Shown here one piece after another: positions 32,896 through 42,436 of a DNA stretch of 64,000 nt. Source of the DNA: Lentilactobacillus sp. SPB1-3 (lineage in GTDB: Bacteria > Bacillota > Bacilli > Lactobacillales > Lactobacillaceae); contig NZ_CP168151.1 of assembly GCF_026913205.2 (NCBI RefSeq), forward strand, positions 682,001 through 746,000, read 5' to 3'. A model generated the notes under the pieces. It saw only the letters and a program-made list of their open reading frames with translations, was not told the origin of the DNA and did not search any database. Every line of letters begins with the position of its first letter. Within the stretch, counting starts at the first letter, position 1. The position numbers were made by a program, and so were the translations under genes.

Positions 32896-32908
32896 AGGAG
32901 TTGGTAGC

Positions 32909-33613
32909 ATGGGCTTACCAATTTATATTAAAATTCATAACGAAATTAAGAGAAATGTTGAGGCTGGTAGATGGAAGGTCGGAGATCGCATTCCATCAGA
33001 ACGTGAACTCTCAACTGATTTTGGAGTTAGTCGAATGACTCTTAGACAGGCTATTCAAACTTTAGTTGACGAGGGAATTCTTGAACGACGAGTTGGTTCT
33101 GGTACATTTGTAGCTAGCCAAAAAGTTCAGGAAAGAATGGCTGGAGTCACGGGCTTTACTGATTTGATGTTAGCTCAGGGAAAGAAACCATCTAGTAAGA
33201 CGATTTCATATCACACAATGGAACCTTCACTATCTGAAATGGAAAAATTGGGTATTAGTGAAAATGACCTAGTTTTGCGAATGGAACGAATTCGCTACGG
33301 GGATGATGTTCCGATTTGTTTTGAAGTGGCCACAGTCCCTGAAAGCATCATTGAAGGATTGGATAAGGCTGAAGTGACTAGCTCTTTGTACCGTTCACTT
33401 GAGCAAAAGAAGGGACTAAGTTTAGGCAAGGCTAAACAAACTGTTTCGGCTATGCTGGCTTCTGAACGAATTGCTGAGTTTCTCGATATCAAACGTGGTG
33501 ATCCGATTTTAAGATTGCGACAAACAACTAATCTTCAAAATGGTCAACCATTCGAATACGTGCGGACACAGTATGTTGGTGAACGTTTTGAATTCTATTT
33601 AGAAAAAGAATAA
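32909..33613 (+). CDS. nagR: GntR-family regulator, HutC/UTRA type (NagR-like)
   Basis: A transcriptional repressor of 234 residues. The N-terminal winged helix-turn-helix (GDRIPSERELSTDFGVSRMT, about 22-70) ends in the GSGTFVA wing. A UTRA effector domain follows (about 90-234, VLRMERIRYGDDVPI). Its place directly after nagA matches Bacillus NagR (YvoA), which responds to amino-sugar phosphates and represses nag genes. AAGGAG precedes the ATG. NagR-like is inferred from context. Confidence 0.85.
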   Translation: MGLPIYIKIHNEIKRNVEAGRWKVGDRIPSERELSTDFGVSRMTLRQAIQTLVDEGILERRVGSGTFVASQKVQERMAGVTGFTDLMLAQGKKPSSKTISYHTMEPSLSEMEKLGISENDLVLRMERIRYGDDVPICFEVATVPESIIEGLDKAEVTSSLYRSLEQKKGLSLGKAKQTVSAMLASERIAEFLDIKRGDPILRLRQTTNLQNGQPFEYVRTQYVGERFEFYLEKE

Positions 33614-33621
33614 TACCAAAC

Positions 33622-33652
33622 AAAAAAGCACGGGAATATTCCCGTGCTTTTT
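33622..33652. terminator. Bidirectional terminator between nagR and tagA
   Basis: A near-perfect palindrome (AAAAAGCACGGGAATATTCCCGTGC) with T runs on both strands serves the two convergent genes. Confidence 0.92.
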
Positions 33653-34388
33653 ATTTACGATGCTGTTGTCGTTGTTTGAAAACTTTGTTCAAGTAAGATG
33701 GCAAAATCATTAGCCGCTTGAACCGGCTGGGTTCTTTTAATGCGCGATACAACCATTCTAGCTTTAAGTCTTGCCAGATTTTGGGGGCTCTCTTAACGTT
33801 GCCTGTCAGAACGTCAAATGAACCGCCAATCCCCATAAATAGAGCCTCAGATTTATTGATATTTCGATTAATGAACTCTTCTTGCTTAGGGGAGCCAGTG
33901 GCAACGAAGACCATATCCGGCGAAGATAACCTGATTTTTTCACTGATGATGCTTTCATCTTTATAGTATCCATCCTGAGTGCCACTGATTATCAAACCGG
34001 GATATTGTTTAGCTACTACCCGTTGTAAGTCCCTGATAACGTTGGGCTTAGCGCCAATAAAAAAGGCAGATTTATGATTAGTTGATCCCCATTCAAGCAA
34101 CTTTGTAAAAACATCATAACCAGCAACGCGCTCCTTAAGAGGCTGAGATATGATTCTAGATGCTAATATGACACCGATACCATCTGGTACGATGTAATCA
34201 GCCTGCTTGATAAGATCGTTAAATTGAGAATGCGATTGAGCGTACATAACTATTTCTGGATTAGCGGTAACCACGAAGGTGCGTCGGTGTTCATTGATTC
34301 GGTTAGTTATTATGTCCATGAAATTTTCTAGGGTCGTATTATCGAAATTTACGCCTAAAATATTCACGTCGTTCGTAGGCTGATTCAT
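33651..34388 (-). CDS. tagA: N-acetylmannosaminyltransferase TagA/WecG family
   Basis: Transfers ManNAc (or a related sugar) to undecaprenyl-PP-GlcNAc, an early committed step of wall teichoic acid or other polymer synthesis. 245 residues: NILGVNFDNTT at the N-terminus, TANPEIVMYAQ, the YIVPDGIGVI motif with the catalytic Asp (about 90), then FIGAKP, SPDMVFVATGSPKQE and MGIGGSFDVLTG...RAP. AAGGA lies 7 nt before the ATG. It stands alone, with no teichoic acid cluster next to it. Confidence 0.93.
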   Translation of the reverse strand: MNQPTNDVNILGVNFDNTTLENFMDIITNRINEHRRTFVVTANPEIVMYAQSHSQFNDLIKQADYIVPDGIGVILASRIISQPLKERVAGYDVFTKLLEWGSTNHKSAFFIGAKPNVIRDLQRVVAKQYPGLIISGTQDGYYKDESIISEKIRLSSPDMVFVATGSPKQEEFINRNINKSEALFMGIGGSFDVLTGNVKRAPKIWQDLKLEWLYRALKEPSRFKRLMILPSYLNKVFKQRQQHRK

Positions 34389-34500
34389 AAGAAATTCCTT
34401 TCACAGCAAATTAATGAAGATTAATTGTCGCTTGATAAAAATAAATGATAAAATTAAGGTTATTATATATCAAATATCCCAGGAGGATAAATTCGTTACC

Positions 34501-35973
34501 ATGGCAGATGAAACTAATTTAACTTTACATACTGATTTTTATGAAATCAATATGATGGCGACATATTTTGAAAAAAATATGGAAAATCGTCATGCAGTAT
34601 TTGAAGTTTTTTTCCGAAACTTACCGTTTGGAAATGGTTATGCAGTATTTGCAGGTCTTGAACATATTATAGAATACGTTAATAACTTACATTTCACAAA
34701 AGATGAAATTGATTATTTGCGTGAAGTAACAGACTATCCGGAATCTTTTTTAGAATATTTGCAAAATTTTAAATTTCAGGGAAGTATTAAGTCAGCTCTT
34801 GAAGGTGATTTAGTATTTAATAACGAGCCTATCGTTCAAGTTGAGGGATCGCTAGCTGAGTGTCAACTTGTTGAGACAGCTATTTTAAACATGATTAATT
34901 ATCAAACTTTGATTGCTACTAAAGCGTCCAGAATTAGAATTGCAGCTGGCGACGATCCGTTAATGGAATTTGGTAGTCGTCGAGCCCAAGAAGTATCAGC
35001 CGCAGTTTGGGGAAGTCGAGCAGCCATCATTGGTGGTTTTGATTCAACTTCTAATGTTTTAGCTGGTAAAAAGTTTGGTATTCCATTGAGCGGAACGCAC
35101 GCTCACTCAATGGTAGAAGCTTTTGGTAACGATTACGATGCATTTAAGGCATACGCTGCCACTCATCATGATTGTACATTTTTAGTCGATACCTACGACA
35201 CCCTTAAAAGTGGAGTCCCATCAGCCATTAAAGTTGCGGATGAAATGGGCAATAAGATCAACTTTTTAGGGGTTAGAATTGATTCTGGTGATATGGCCTA
35301 TATTTCTAAGAGAGTTCGGGAGTTACTAGATCAAGCTGGTTATCCAGATGCTAAAATTTATGCATCTAATGACTTAGATGAAAATACGATCGCTAGTTTA
35401 AAGATGCAACATGCCCGCATTGATGTTTGGGGTGTTGGTACTAAAGTCATTACATCATTTGATCAACCAGCATTAGGTGCTGTTTACAAGATGGTCAGTT
35501 GTGAGGATGAAAATGGTAACATGGTGGATACCATTAAGATATCTAGTAATGCCGAAAAAGTATCGACTCCTGGTAAAAAACAGGTTTGGCGAATTACCGA
35601 TAAAGAAGATGGCAAATCAGAAGGTGACTACATTGCACTTGCTGAAGAGGATCCTCGTAAAGAAGATTCGATTTATATGTTCCATCCTCAATACACTTAT
35701 ATTAATAAAACAGTGGCTAACTTTGATGCCAGACCATTGCTACAAGATATCTTCGTAGATGGAAAATTAATTTATAAGCAACCAAATCTACAAGATATTC
35801 AAAAATATGCTAAGCAAGCGTTGGCTTCATTGTGGCCAGAGTACAAACGAGAACTCAACCCTGAAGATTATCCGGTCGATTTATCGCAAAAATGTTGGGA
35901 TAATAAAAACAAAATTATTGAACAAGTGCACAGTTATGTTCAAAAAATTAAGTATGGTTCGGAGAATGACTAA
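34501..35973 (+). CDS. pncB: Nicotinate phosphoribosyltransferase
   Basis: Makes nicotinate mononucleotide from nicotinate, PRPP and ATP, the entry to NAD salvage. 490 residues: [13 protein letters not shown] near the N-terminus, EFGSRRAQ, the phosphorylated-His block GTHAHSMV (about 200), GVRIDSGD and VWGVGTK. The start is ATG at 34501; AGGAGG is 14 nt upstream, an unusually wide gap, but no other in-frame start lies between. The longer reading frame from 34414 runs through the promoter region. The stop overlaps nadE. Confidence 0.94.
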   Translation: MADETNLTLHTDFYEINMMATYFEKNMENRHAVFEVFFRNLPFGNGYAVFAGLEHIIEYVNNLHFTKDEIDYLREVTDYPESFLEYLQNFKFQGSIKSALEGDLVFNNEPIVQVEGSLAECQLVETAILNMINYQTLIATKASRIRIAAGDDPLMEFGSRRAQEVSAAVWGSRAAIIGGFDSTSNVLAGKKFGIPLSGTHAHSMVEAFGNDYDAFKAYAATHHDCTFLVDTYDTLKSGVPSAIKVADEMGNKINFLGVRIDSGDMAYISKRVRELLDQAGYPDAKIYASNDLDENTIASLKMQHARIDVWGVGTKVITSFDQPALGAVYKMVSCEDENGNMVDTIKISSNAEKVSTPGKKQVWRITDKEDGKSEGDYIALAEEDPRKEDSIYMFHPQYTYINKTVANFDARPLLQDIFVDGKLIYKQPNLQDIQKYAKQALASLWPEYKRELNPEDYPVDLSQKCWDNKNKIIEQVHSYVQKIKYGSEND

Positions 35974-36800
35974 TGAGAGAAAAACAAGCTCAAATTATTG
36001 ATGACTTGAAGGTTAGATCAGAAATCGATCCTCAAGAAGAAATCAGAAGAAGCATTGACTTTATGAAGGATTATTTAAAGCAATATTCTTTTTTAAAGGG
36101 ATTAGTTTTAGGAATTTCAGGTGGTCAAGATTCTACTTTAGCCGGTAAATTAGCGCAAATGGCTATCACGGAACTGCGGGATGAAACCGGAGACAACAGT
36201 TATCAATTTACTGCAGTAAGACTTCCCTATGGGATTCAGTCTGATGAATCAGATGCTTTAGCAGCAATTGATTTTATGCAGGCGGACAGTGTTGCCCGAG
36301 TGGACATTAAACCTGCTGTAGATGAAGCGGTCAAATCTGTGGAAAGTAATTCAATTACGATTTCTGATTTTAATAAGGGAAATATTAAGGCCCGTCAAAG
36401 AATGATTGCTCAGTATGCGATTGGTTCTGCAAAAAGTGCAGCCGTGGTTGGCACGGATCATGCTGCTGAAGCTGTGACCGGATTTTACACGAAATTTGGT
36501 GATGGTGCCGCAGATATTACTCCGCTTTGGCGATTAGATAAACGACAAGGCAGAAAGTTATTAGAAACCCTTAACGCTCCGGTTAAACTTTATGAAAAGA
36601 CACCAACTGCCGATCTTGAAGATGATCGACCTGCACTTCCTGATGAAGTGGCACTTGGAGTTTCTTACAAAGATATTGATGATTATTTAGAGGGCCATGA
36701 AATTGACAGTGCTGCAGCTGAGGTAATCGAGGGCTGGTATGATAAGACAGCACATAAGCGTCACACGCCAATTAATGTTTATGATAATTTTTGGAAATAG
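35973..36800 (+). CDS. nadE: NH3-dependent NAD+ synthetase
   Basis: Amidates deamido-NAD with ammonia and ATP, the last step of the pathway begun by PncB next door. 275 residues with PP-loop [13 protein letters not shown] (about 46), [11 protein letters not shown], and the C-terminal [13 protein letters not shown]. The ATG overlaps the pncB stop by one base, so the two salvage enzymes are coupled. No separate glutaminase domain is present. Confidence 0.96.
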   Translation: MREKQAQIIDDLKVRSEIDPQEEIRRSIDFMKDYLKQYSFLKGLVLGISGGQDSTLAGKLAQMAITELRDETGDNSYQFTAVRLPYGIQSDESDALAAIDFMQADSVARVDIKPAVDEAVKSVESNSITISDFNKGNIKARQRMIAQYAIGSAKSAAVVGTDHAAEAVTGFYTKFGDGAADITPLWRLDKRQGRKLLETLNAPVKLYEKTPTADLEDDRPALPDEVALGVSYKDIDDYLEGHEIDSAAAEVIEGWYDKTAHKRHTPINVYDNFWK

Positions 36801-36804
36801 AATA

Positions 36805-36834
36805 GTGACAAACACATGCACTTATGGTTATAAT
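36805..36834 (+). promoter_or_regulatory. Promoter of the riboswitch-ATPase transcript
   Basis: GTGACA (36805-36810), 18 bp, TATAAT (36829-36834). The predicted start of transcription, about 36841, falls exactly at the first base of the riboswitch P1 helix. Confidence 0.7.
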
Positions 36835-36840
36835 AAGTGA

Positions 36841-36967
36841 AAAGAGGGAGTAACCAGCGATCTAATCGTGACTATCTCGTCAACGTGAAATCCATTGGAT
36901 TTCCGGGATAGCTTAAATGGTGAGACTTATGAAATCCAGGCTATGGATTTTGTAAGTCTCTTTTTCT
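36841..36967 (+). ncRNA. yybP-ykoY family Mn2+ riboswitch with terminator expression platform
   Basis: The aptamer shows the two conserved loops of the family: a GGGAGTAACC strand after the P1 start, and CTATCTCGTCAAC paired through its helix with CCGGGATAG, followed by the TGAGAC return strand of P1. GAGACTTA (36922-36929) can instead pair with GTAAGTCTC (36952-36960) to form an intrinsic terminator ending TTTTTCTTT. This is the usual arrangement in which Mn2+ binding stabilises P1 and frees the gene. The family was shown to sense Mn2+ in Lactococcus yoaB and Bacillus yybP. Confidence 0.9.
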
Positions 36968-36984
36968 TTATAAGGAGGAAAACG

Positions 36985-39648
36985 ATGGCTGATACAAAGA
37001 AGACCATCTACCAATTATCGGTAGATGAAGTTTTATCAAAGGTAAGTGCTACTAAAGACGGTTTAAGTTCTGAACAAGTTTCTGGCCGCCGAGAAGAATT
37101 CGGTCCCAACCAATTGGTGGCACAAAAAAGAACATCAATATTACAAAAGTTCATCGCGCAATTTAAGGACCTCATGATCATTATCTTGATTATTGCGGCA
37201 ATTGTTGCTGGTCTTGCGGGCGAACACGTTGATGCAATTATTATCATTGCGGTGGTAATTTTGAATTCAGTGTTTGGAGTTTTCCAAGAATCGAAGGCTG
37301 AAAATGCGATTGATTCTTTGAAAGAAATGTCAGCACCAATGGCAACTGTTTTACGGGGTGGTCAAACTCAATCTGTAAAAAGTGAAGATCTTGTGCCCGG
37401 AGATATTGTGTTATTAGAGGCAGGGGATGTTGTCCCGGCAGATTTAAGATTGCTGGAAGCTAACTCATTGAAGATCGAGGAAGCTGCCTTGACAGGTGAA
37501 TCTGTTCCTGTTGATAAGGATGTCGCTACGATCGAAGATTCTGATTTACCATTAGGTGATCGCAATAACCTAGCATTTATGAACAGTAACGTTACCACTG
37601 GTCGAGGATTAGGGGTGGTTGTTTATACGGGTATGAACACCGAAGTGGGTAAGATTGCCCATATGTTAAATACCGCAGATGAACAAACTACACCACTTCA
37701 AGAGAACCTAACTCAATTAGGTAAGATGCTGACATGGTTGATTTTAATCATTGCAGTAATTACTTTTGTGGTTGGTTTGCTCAGAGGTACTGAAACTGTT
37801 ATTAACATGTTACTAACTGCCATTTCTTTAGCGGTTGCTGCCATTCCAGAAGGATTACCGGCAATCGTTACAGTAACTTTGGCACTAGGTACTCAACAAA
37901 TGGCTCGGCATAATGCGTTGATTCGCAAACTTCCAGCAGTTGAAACACTAGGAAGTACTGATATTATCTGTTCTGATAAAACTGGTACTTTAACACAAAA
38001 TAAAATGACCGTTGAAAAAGTATTTTTAAATGGTCAATTAACTGACGCTAACCAAGTTTCTGTTGATTTGAGTGATCAATTGGCTCAAATTATGGTTTTA
38101 AATAATGACACTAAGTTCCAACCTGATGGACTAGTGGGTGACCCCACTGAAACGGCCTTGATTCAGTATTACTTGAATAATAAGTTGCCAGTTTCTGAAT
38201 TTATCAGCGAGCATGTCCGTTTAGCTGAAATACCGTTTGATTCTGAAAGAAAGCTGATGTCGACATTTAACCAGTATCCAGATGGTACGATTCAGATGAA
38301 TATGAAGGGCGCACCCGATCAATTATTAAAACGGGTAACTAGAATCATTGATAATAATCAGGTAAGATCAATTACTTCAGATGATATTCAAAAAATTCAA
38401 GATACCAATCACAGTCTTGCTACTTCAGCATTGAGAGTGTTGGCTTTTGCTTACAAACCAGTGACTGAAGTGCCAACTGAATTAACTTCAGAAGCGCAAG
38501 AAAATGACATGATTTTTGTTGGGTTGATTGGAATGATCGATCCGGAACGACCTGAAGTATATCAAGCCGTTGCTGAAGCTAAGGCTGCTGGAATCAAATC
38601 GATTATGATTACTGGTGATCATCAAGATACCGCTAAGGCGATTTCCAGCCGGCTTGGGATTATTGACGATATCAATGATAGTCGTGCTGTTATGAGTGGT
38701 TCTGAATTAGAAGAATTATCTGATGACGAGTTTGATCGCCGAGTAGAAGATGTTTCCGTTTATGCCAGAGTTGCTCCCGAACATAAAGTTAGAATCGTCA
38801 AAGCTTGGCAGAAAAAGGGGAAAGTAGTTGCCATGACTGGAGACGGAGTTAATGACGCTCCTGCTCTAAAGACTGCCGATATTGGGGTCGGAATGGGTAT
38901 TACTGGAACCGAAGTTTCTAAAGAAGCATCTGATATGGTACTAGCAGATGATAACTTTGCTACGATTGTGACAGCGATTAAAGCTGGTAGAAAAGTGTTC
39001 GCAAATATCCAAAAAGCTCTTCAATATTTACTATCTGCTAACCTTGGAGAAGTATTGACACTATTCATTATGACTTTGATGGGCTGGCAAATTTTAGCTC
39101 CAGTACAAATCCTATGGATCAACTTAGTAACTGATACCTTCCCAGCTATTGCTTTAGGGGTTGAACCTGCAGAACCAGGCATTATGAATCGTAAGCCTCG
39201 TGGTCGAACATCTAACTTCTTCTCTGGTGGGATTATGACCAATATTTTGTATCAGGGGCTCTTTGAAGGATTGATTACTCTAGGAGTTTATGCATTTGCG
39301 ATTGCTAATCCGGTACACAGTACCGACGCACTGATTCATGCTGATGCATTAACAATGGCATACGCCACATTGGGATTGATTCAGTTGTTCCACGCATTTA
39401 ACTCAAAGACGATTCATCAATCGATATTTAAAGTGGGACTTTTTAAGAATAAATTCTTCAACTGGGCAATGTTAGCTTCAACTATTTTATTAGTTGCAAC
39501 CATAGTTGTTCCTGGGTTTAACCAGATGTTTCATGTTACGCAATTGAATTCTTCACAATGGATGGTAGTACTTTTTGGTGGAATTTTAATTGTTATTATC
39601 ACAGAAGTAGTAAAATGGATTCAGAGACATGTACTCAATGAAGATTAA
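36985..39648 (+). CDS. P2A-type cation-transporting ATPase, probable Mn2+ (or Ca2+/Mn2+) exporter
   Basis: A membrane P-type ATPase of 887 residues: actuator TGES (about 172), phosphorylation motif DKTGTLT (about 330), hinge TGDGVNDAPALK (about 630) and about ten helices with the P2A metal-site segments AAIPEGLPA (M4) and NLVTDTFPA (M6). By sequence alone it would be called Ca2+-transporting, but the Mn2+ riboswitch in front points to Mn2+ efflux, like Lactococcus YoaB. The ATG is at 36985, after AAGGAGG; an apparent start at 36895 lies inside the riboswitch. It is cotranscribed with the next gene. Confidence 0.93.
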   Translation: MADTKKTIYQLSVDEVLSKVSATKDGLSSEQVSGRREEFGPNQLVAQKRTSILQKFIAQFKDLMIIILIIAAIVAGLAGEHVDAIIIIAVVILNSVFGVFQESKAENAIDSLKEMSAPMATVLRGGQTQSVKSEDLVPGDIVLLEAGDVVPADLRLLEANSLKIEEAALTGESVPVDKDVATIEDSDLPLGDRNNLAFMNSNVTTGRGLGVVVYTGMNTEVGKIAHMLNTADEQTTPLQENLTQLGKMLTWLILIIAVITFVVGLLRGTETVINMLLTAISLAVAAIPEGLPAIVTVTLALGTQQMARHNALIRKLPAVETLGSTDIICSDKTGTLTQNKMTVEKVFLNGQLTDANQVSVDLSDQLAQIMVLNNDTKFQPDGLVGDPTETALIQYYLNNKLPVSEFISEHVRLAEIPFDSERKLMSTFNQYPDGTIQMNMKGAPDQLLKRVTRIIDNNQVRSITSDDIQKIQDTNHSLATSALRVLAFAYKPVTEVPTELTSEAQENDMIFVGLIGMIDPERPEVYQAVAEAKAAGIKSIMITGDHQDTAKAISSRLGIIDDINDSRAVMSGSELEELSDDEFDRRVEDVSVYARVAPEHKVRIVKAWQKKGKVVAMTGDGVNDAPALKTADIGVGMGITGTEVSKEASDMVLADDNFATIVTAIKAGRKVFANIQKALQYLLSANLGEVLTLFIMTLMGWQILAPVQILWINLVTDTFPAIALGVEPAEPGIMNRKPRGRTSNFFSGGIMTNILYQGLFEGLITLGVYAFAIANPVHSTDALIHADALTMAYATLGLIQLFHAFNSKTIHQSIFKVGLFKNKFFNWAMLASTILLVATIVVPGFNQMFHVTQLNSSQWMVVLFGGILIVIITEVVKWIQRHVLNED

Positions 39649-39665
39649 TTAAGGTGGTAATTAGA

Positions 39666-40100
39666 TTGAAACAAAGAGATGTTCAGACATACGCAAAGGT
39701 TATTTCAGATATCATCGATTTTACTGGTCAAAACGGTGAGGATTTAAACGCTGATTTCGAGACTTTAAGAAAAGCAGTTGATGATGATTCAGTAGCAAGT
39801 ATTGGTGAAGAAGAATTAACACGCATCAAAAATCATTTCCAATCAGGAACTGATAAGTACCAAGATGGCGTTAATAAATTGGAAAATGCTCCAGTGCCTG
39901 TTAAATTATTGGGTCGTCATAAAACAATGGTCAATGCATACAAAGAATATGCAGATGCGTGCCAACAAATGACTGACAGCATCGATTTGGATAATCAACA
40001 AATTAACCAAGACCAATTTAATCAATCAGAAAAAGATCAAGAAGACTTTATTGATAAGTTCTCTAAAGCAGCTAATCGTGTAATGGGAAGCATTATGTAA
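39666..40100 (+). CDS. Hypothetical acidic helical protein
   Basis: I do not recognise a family. The 144 residues are hydrophilic, rich in Asp, Gln, Asn and Lys, and look mostly alpha-helical and soluble, with no signal peptide or membrane segment. A central KLENAPVPVKLLGRHKTM stretch breaks two helical halves. The start is TTG at 39666, 8 nt after AAGGTGG. It begins 17 bp after the ATPase stop with no terminator between, so it should share the Mn2+ riboswitch. A strong terminator follows. Confidence 0.8.
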   Translation: MKQRDVQTYAKVISDIIDFTGQNGEDLNADFETLRKAVDDDSVASIGEEELTRIKNHFQSGTDKYQDGVNKLENAPVPVKLLGRHKTMVNAYKEYADACQQMTDSIDLDNQQINQDQFNQSEKDQEDFIDKFSKAANRVMGSIM

Positions 40101-40117
40101 TTCGATTACTAGATTTG

Positions 40118-40164
40118 AAACCAATAGCGTGTGGCCAAGATGGTTGCACGCTATTGGTTTTTAT
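40118..40164 (+). terminator. Terminator of the ATPase operon
   Basis: AAACCAATAGCGTG pairs with CACGCTATTGGTTT across a 15-nt loop, followed by T's. Confidence 0.92.
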
Positions 40165-40216
40165 GCATTTTATGGCCAAGCTTGTTAAATGAAAAAGGCG
40201 TTAATCCAGATCATAA

Positions 40217-40225
40217 TGATATAAT
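40217..40225 (+). promoter_or_regulatory. tex promoter (extended -10)
   Basis: TGA-TATAAT, with no good -35, lies 19 nt before the tex Shine-Dalgarno. Confidence 0.45.
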
Positions 40226-40255
40226 CGTAGTGAAAAGAATTTTGAGGTGAAAATT

Positions 40256-42433
40256 TTGACTAAATTAAGTGAGCAAGTCGTTGCCAAACTATCTGGTATT
40301 TCCAAATCACAAGTTGACGCAACTCTAAAAATGCTGTCTGAAGGGGATACAGTTCCTTTTATTGCCCGTTATCGTAAGGAGCGGACACATAATTTGGATG
40401 AGGTTCAAATTAGAGACATTCAAGATATGGCTAAGAAAATTGAAACCCTAGAAAAACGTAAGACAGATGTCATCAAAAAGATCGCGGAACAAGATCAATT
40501 AACGCCCAAACTAGAAGCTAAAATCAATCAATCTGAAACGGTTCAACAAATCGATGATTTGTATTTACCTTTCAAACAAAAGCGTCGGACCAAGGCCACG
40601 ATTGCCAAAGAACGTGGCTTAATGCCATTGGCTGAGGCCACCCTTAAATTTGACGAGAATATTCAAACTAAAATCGCCGGCGCCATTAATCCTGATAATG
40701 AATTACTAACCAGTGATGATGTCGAGGCAGGAATTCACGAAATTTTGGCTGAACAAATTGGAGAACATTCTGAATTCAGATCTTGGATAAGAACTCAAAC
40801 TATGAAGTCGGGTGTGTTGACTTCCAAGGTAAAAAACAAGGTCAAGGATAGTGAAGATGCGCAGACCTATCAACAGTATTTTGATTTTGAAGAATCTGTT
40901 AAAACAGTCCCTGAATTCCGTATCCTTGCAATCAACCGCGGTGAGCGAGAAGGCATTCTAACTGTCAAAATTGCAGTGAATGAACTGGAAATTTTTAATT
41001 ATTTAAAATTTAAATTGATAGGTAATCATTCAGGACCTAGTGCTCAGATCATTGAAGATGCCGCCCAGGATGCATATAAGCGATTTATTGGTCCGGCCAT
41101 TGAGCGAGAAATCAGAGCAGATTTAACCGAAAAGGCTGATCAGCATGCAATCGATGTCTTCGGTAAGAATCTTTATAATTTATTAATGCAGGCCCCATTA
41201 AAGGGTAGAATCGTGATGGGATTTGATCCCGCATACAGAACTGGATGTAAACTAGCAGTGGTTGATGGCAATGGTAAATTTCTTGGTAAGACAGTTATTT
41301 ATCCACATAAACCAGCTTCAGAAAGCAAACGAAAAGCTGCTAAACAGGAATTCATTGATTTTATTAACCAATTCAAAGTAGAAATGATTGCTATTGGTAA
41401 TGGAACGGCAAGTCGAGAGTCTGAACAATTTGTTGCTGACGCAATTAAAGAAATAAAACATCCAATTTTTTACGTAATTGTTAATGAGGCTGGGGCGTCA
41501 GTATATTCTGCTAGTGATGTTGCTAGACGTGAATTCCCAGACTTTAGTGTTGAACAGCGTTCAGCGGTTAGCATTGGTCGAAGAATTCAAGATCCATTAG
41601 CAGAACTGGTTAAGATTGATCCACAAGCAATCGGAGTTGGGCAGTATCAACACGATGTGGCGCAAAAACAACTAACTGAGAAGTTGGATCAAGTAGTTGA
41701 AACTGCAGTTAACCAAGTTGGTATCAATTTGAATACAGCTAGTCCAGAATTATTAGTTCATATTTCTGGATTATCAAAGACCATCGCAGAAAATATCGTG
41801 ACATATCGAAATGAAAATGGTGGATTTACCAGCAGAAATCAATTGACTAAAGTTCCAAGATTAGGACCAAAAGCTTATGAGCAGTCGGTCGGATTCTTGC
41901 GTATCGTTAATGGTAAAAATCCATTTGATAATACAGATATTCATCCGGAAAGTTATGCTGCGGCTAACAAATTATTAAAACTATACAATTTGGAGAACGT
42001 GGAATTAGGATCAGAAACTGTTCGTGAACGATTGGGAAATGTTGATTTAAGCGAGGTAGCTTCACAGCTCGACATCGGTGAGGCAACTTTGCAAGATATT
42101 ATTAAAGGATTAACTGTACCAGGCAGAGACTTACGAGATGATATGCCGACCCCGTTGTTGAAACAGGATGTACTTAAAATCAGTGATTTGAAGCCAGGGA
42201 TGAAGCTTCAAGGAACAGTCAGAAACGTAGTGGATTTTGGAGCTTTTGTGGATATCGGAGTTAAGCAAGACGGCTTAGTTCATATTTCTAAACTGAGCGA
42301 TAAATTCGTTAAGGATCCCAGTACTGTAGTTGCAGTTGGCGACGTTGTAAATGTTTATGTTGAATCAATAGATGAACAGCGTTCAAGAATTCAATTATCA
42401 ATGATTGATCCTAATTCCGCAGAAAAGGAATAA
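40256..42433 (+). CDS. tex: Tex family RNA-binding transcription accessory protein
   Basis: A nucleic-acid-binding protein of about 725 residues. An N-terminal helical region (GDTVPFIARYRKE about 35) is followed by the YqgF RNase H-like domain (VMGFDPAYRTGCKLAVVD, about 320), a helix-hairpin-helix pair (NLNTASPELLVHISGL, about 495) and a C-terminal S1 domain (about 640-720, GTVRNVVDFGAFVDIG). It affects transcription and translation in several bacteria, mechanism unsettled. The start is TTG at 40256, 6 nt after GAGGTG. sprT follows after 3 bp. Confidence 0.94.
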   Translation: MTKLSEQVVAKLSGISKSQVDATLKMLSEGDTVPFIARYRKERTHNLDEVQIRDIQDMAKKIETLEKRKTDVIKKIAEQDQLTPKLEAKINQSETVQQIDDLYLPFKQKRRTKATIAKERGLMPLAEATLKFDENIQTKIAGAINPDNELLTSDDVEAGIHEILAEQIGEHSEFRSWIRTQTMKSGVLTSKVKNKVKDSEDAQTYQQYFDFEESVKTVPEFRILAINRGEREGILTVKIAVNELEIFNYLKFKLIGNHSGPSAQIIEDAAQDAYKRFIGPAIEREIRADLTEKADQHAIDVFGKNLYNLLMQAPLKGRIVMGFDPAYRTGCKLAVVDGNGKFLGKTVIYPHKPASESKRKAAKQEFIDFINQFKVEMIAIGNGTASRESEQFVADAIKEIKHPIFYVIVNEAGASVYSASDVARREFPDFSVEQRSAVSIGRRIQDPLAELVKIDPQAIGVGQYQHDVAQKQLTEKLDQVVETAVNQVGINLNTASPELLVHISGLSKTIAENIVTYRNENGGFTSRNQLTKVPRLGPKAYEQSVGFLRIVNGKNPFDNTDIHPESYAAANKLLKLYNLENVELGSETVRERLGNVDLSEVASQLDIGEATLQDIIKGLTVPGRDLRDDMPTPLLKQDVLKISDLKPGMKLQGTVRNVVDFGAFVDIGVKQDGLVHISKLSDKFVKDPSTVVAVGDVVNVYVESIDEQRSRIQLSMIDPNSAEKE

Positions 42434-42436
42434 GTA

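Noticed and set aside
36895-36984. An upstream extension of the P-type ATPase reading frame
   Set aside because: It lies within the riboswitch and its terminator; the AAGGAGG site sets the start at 36985.
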